Shown piece by piece: positions 15,225-15,425 of a stretch of DNA of 15,425 bases. This stretch comes from Suttonella ornithocola (GTDB lineage Bacteria; Pseudomonadota; Gammaproteobacteria; Cardiobacteriales; Cardiobacteriaceae): positions 1 through 15,425 of the forward strand of contig NZ_LWHB01000056.1 of assembly GCF_001889065.1 (NCBI RefSeq), given 5' to 3'. Each line of letters opens with the position of its first letter. Position 1 is the stretch's first letter. The notes under the pieces were generated by a model that had not been told where the DNA came from, made no database searches, and saw nothing but the letters and a program-made list of their open reading frames with translations. Both the position numbers and the translations under genes were made by a program.

Positions 15225-15425
15225 TAGTGCAATCATCTAAAACCCAACCCAATCCAAAGCAGATAAAAGAATAAAGTATCAATACAATCCATCCGCCATT
15301 CTTTGCTATTTGCTTAATCCAAGCCCACATCTTTTCAATGGGATTTAAGTCTGGACTATAAGGGGGTAACCAAACTATCTCATGCCCATGCTCTTCAATG
15401 ATTGCTTGAATATCACTGCGTTTAT
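15225..15425 (-). mobile_element. IS630-family insertion sequence, 3' end only
   Basis: The window ends inside this element. Its likely right boundary is the TA dinucleotide around 15223-15226, next to TAGTGCAATCATC, because IS630/Tc1 elements insert at TA and this type ends only a few bases after the transposase stop. The other end lies beyond the window, so the inverted repeat cannot be verified. Boundary is inference; membership rests on the transposase. Confidence 0.6.
15233..15425 (-). pseudogene. IS630-family transposase C-terminus, frameshifted
   Basis: Reading leftward from the window edge, the frame gives KRSDIQAIIEEHGHEIVWLP, then PYSPDLNPIEKMWAWIKQIA: the DDE domain with the last catalytic Glu in PDLNPIE. 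At about 15299-15304 (minus strand GCAAAGAATGG) the frame is lost; a shift of one base continues EWRMDCIDTLFFYLLWIGLG and stops at TGA 15233-15235, which fits the normal IS630 C-terminus. Without the shift the reading goes on as an unlikely hydrophobic tail and stops near 15180. One A appears to be missing. The N-terminal part lies outside the window. The catalytic core itself is upstream of the shift, so loss of activity is probable but not certain. Confidence 0.85.

Overview
The window is a stretch of an AT-rich (low G+C) gammaproteobacterial chromosome. It is built mainly of housekeeping genes with a less stable right-hand end. The evidence for Gammaproteobacteria is the order rpsB-tsf-pyrH-frr-uppS-cdsA-rseP, with map and glnD divergent from rpsB; a structured rpsB leader of the gammaproteobacterial type; a UPF0149/YgfB-family protein; and a TatD close to the enterobacterial one. 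I cannot name the genus. Low G+C, loss of dxr and bamA from the usual cluster, and IS5/IS1106-like ends also known from Neisseria would fit a host-associated lineage such as Cardiobacteriales or a Moraxella-like group, but this is only a guess.

Left part (1-7115). The window opens inside a TTAT tetranucleotide tract that lies just before a UPF0149 gene. That gene runs convergently into, and overlaps by 9 bp, the end of a long minus-strand cluster. Read in transcription order, the cluster is rpsB (S2), tsf (EF-Ts), a strong terminator and a 476-bp spacer, then pyrH (UMP kinase), frr (ribosome recycling), uppS (undecaprenyl-PP synthase), cdsA (CDP-DAG synthase) and rseP (site-2 protease). The first half serves translation, and the second half supplies UMP, the lipid carrier and phospholipid precursors, and envelope-stress signalling.

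Centre (7116-11648). A 154-bp divergent region holds the rpsB promoter and an S2 leader RNA with nested stems and a possible pseudoknot next to the ribosome binding site. On the plus strand follow map (methionine aminopeptidase), glnD (PII uridylyltransferase / uridylyl-removing enzyme), a 64-residue two-helix membrane protein of unknown function, and tatD, all nearly abutting and probably one operon.

Right part (11649-15425). This part shows decay and mobility. It holds a 130-bp miniature element with perfect 15-bp terminal inverted repeats, a DegV-family pseudogene with a nonsense codon and a one-base frameshift, an orphan periplasmic amino-acid-type binding protein behind a good sigma-70 promoter, and a complete ClsA-type cardiolipin synthase. 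The window ends in the 3' end of an IS630-family transposase that is itself frameshifted.

I see no clear sign of a new multi-gene system. The points most worth checking are the TTAT tract before the UPF0149 gene, the miniature element beside the broken degV, the 75-bp hairpin in the tsf-pyrH spacer, the conserved-looking small membrane protein between glnD and tatD, and the missing dxr and bamA.
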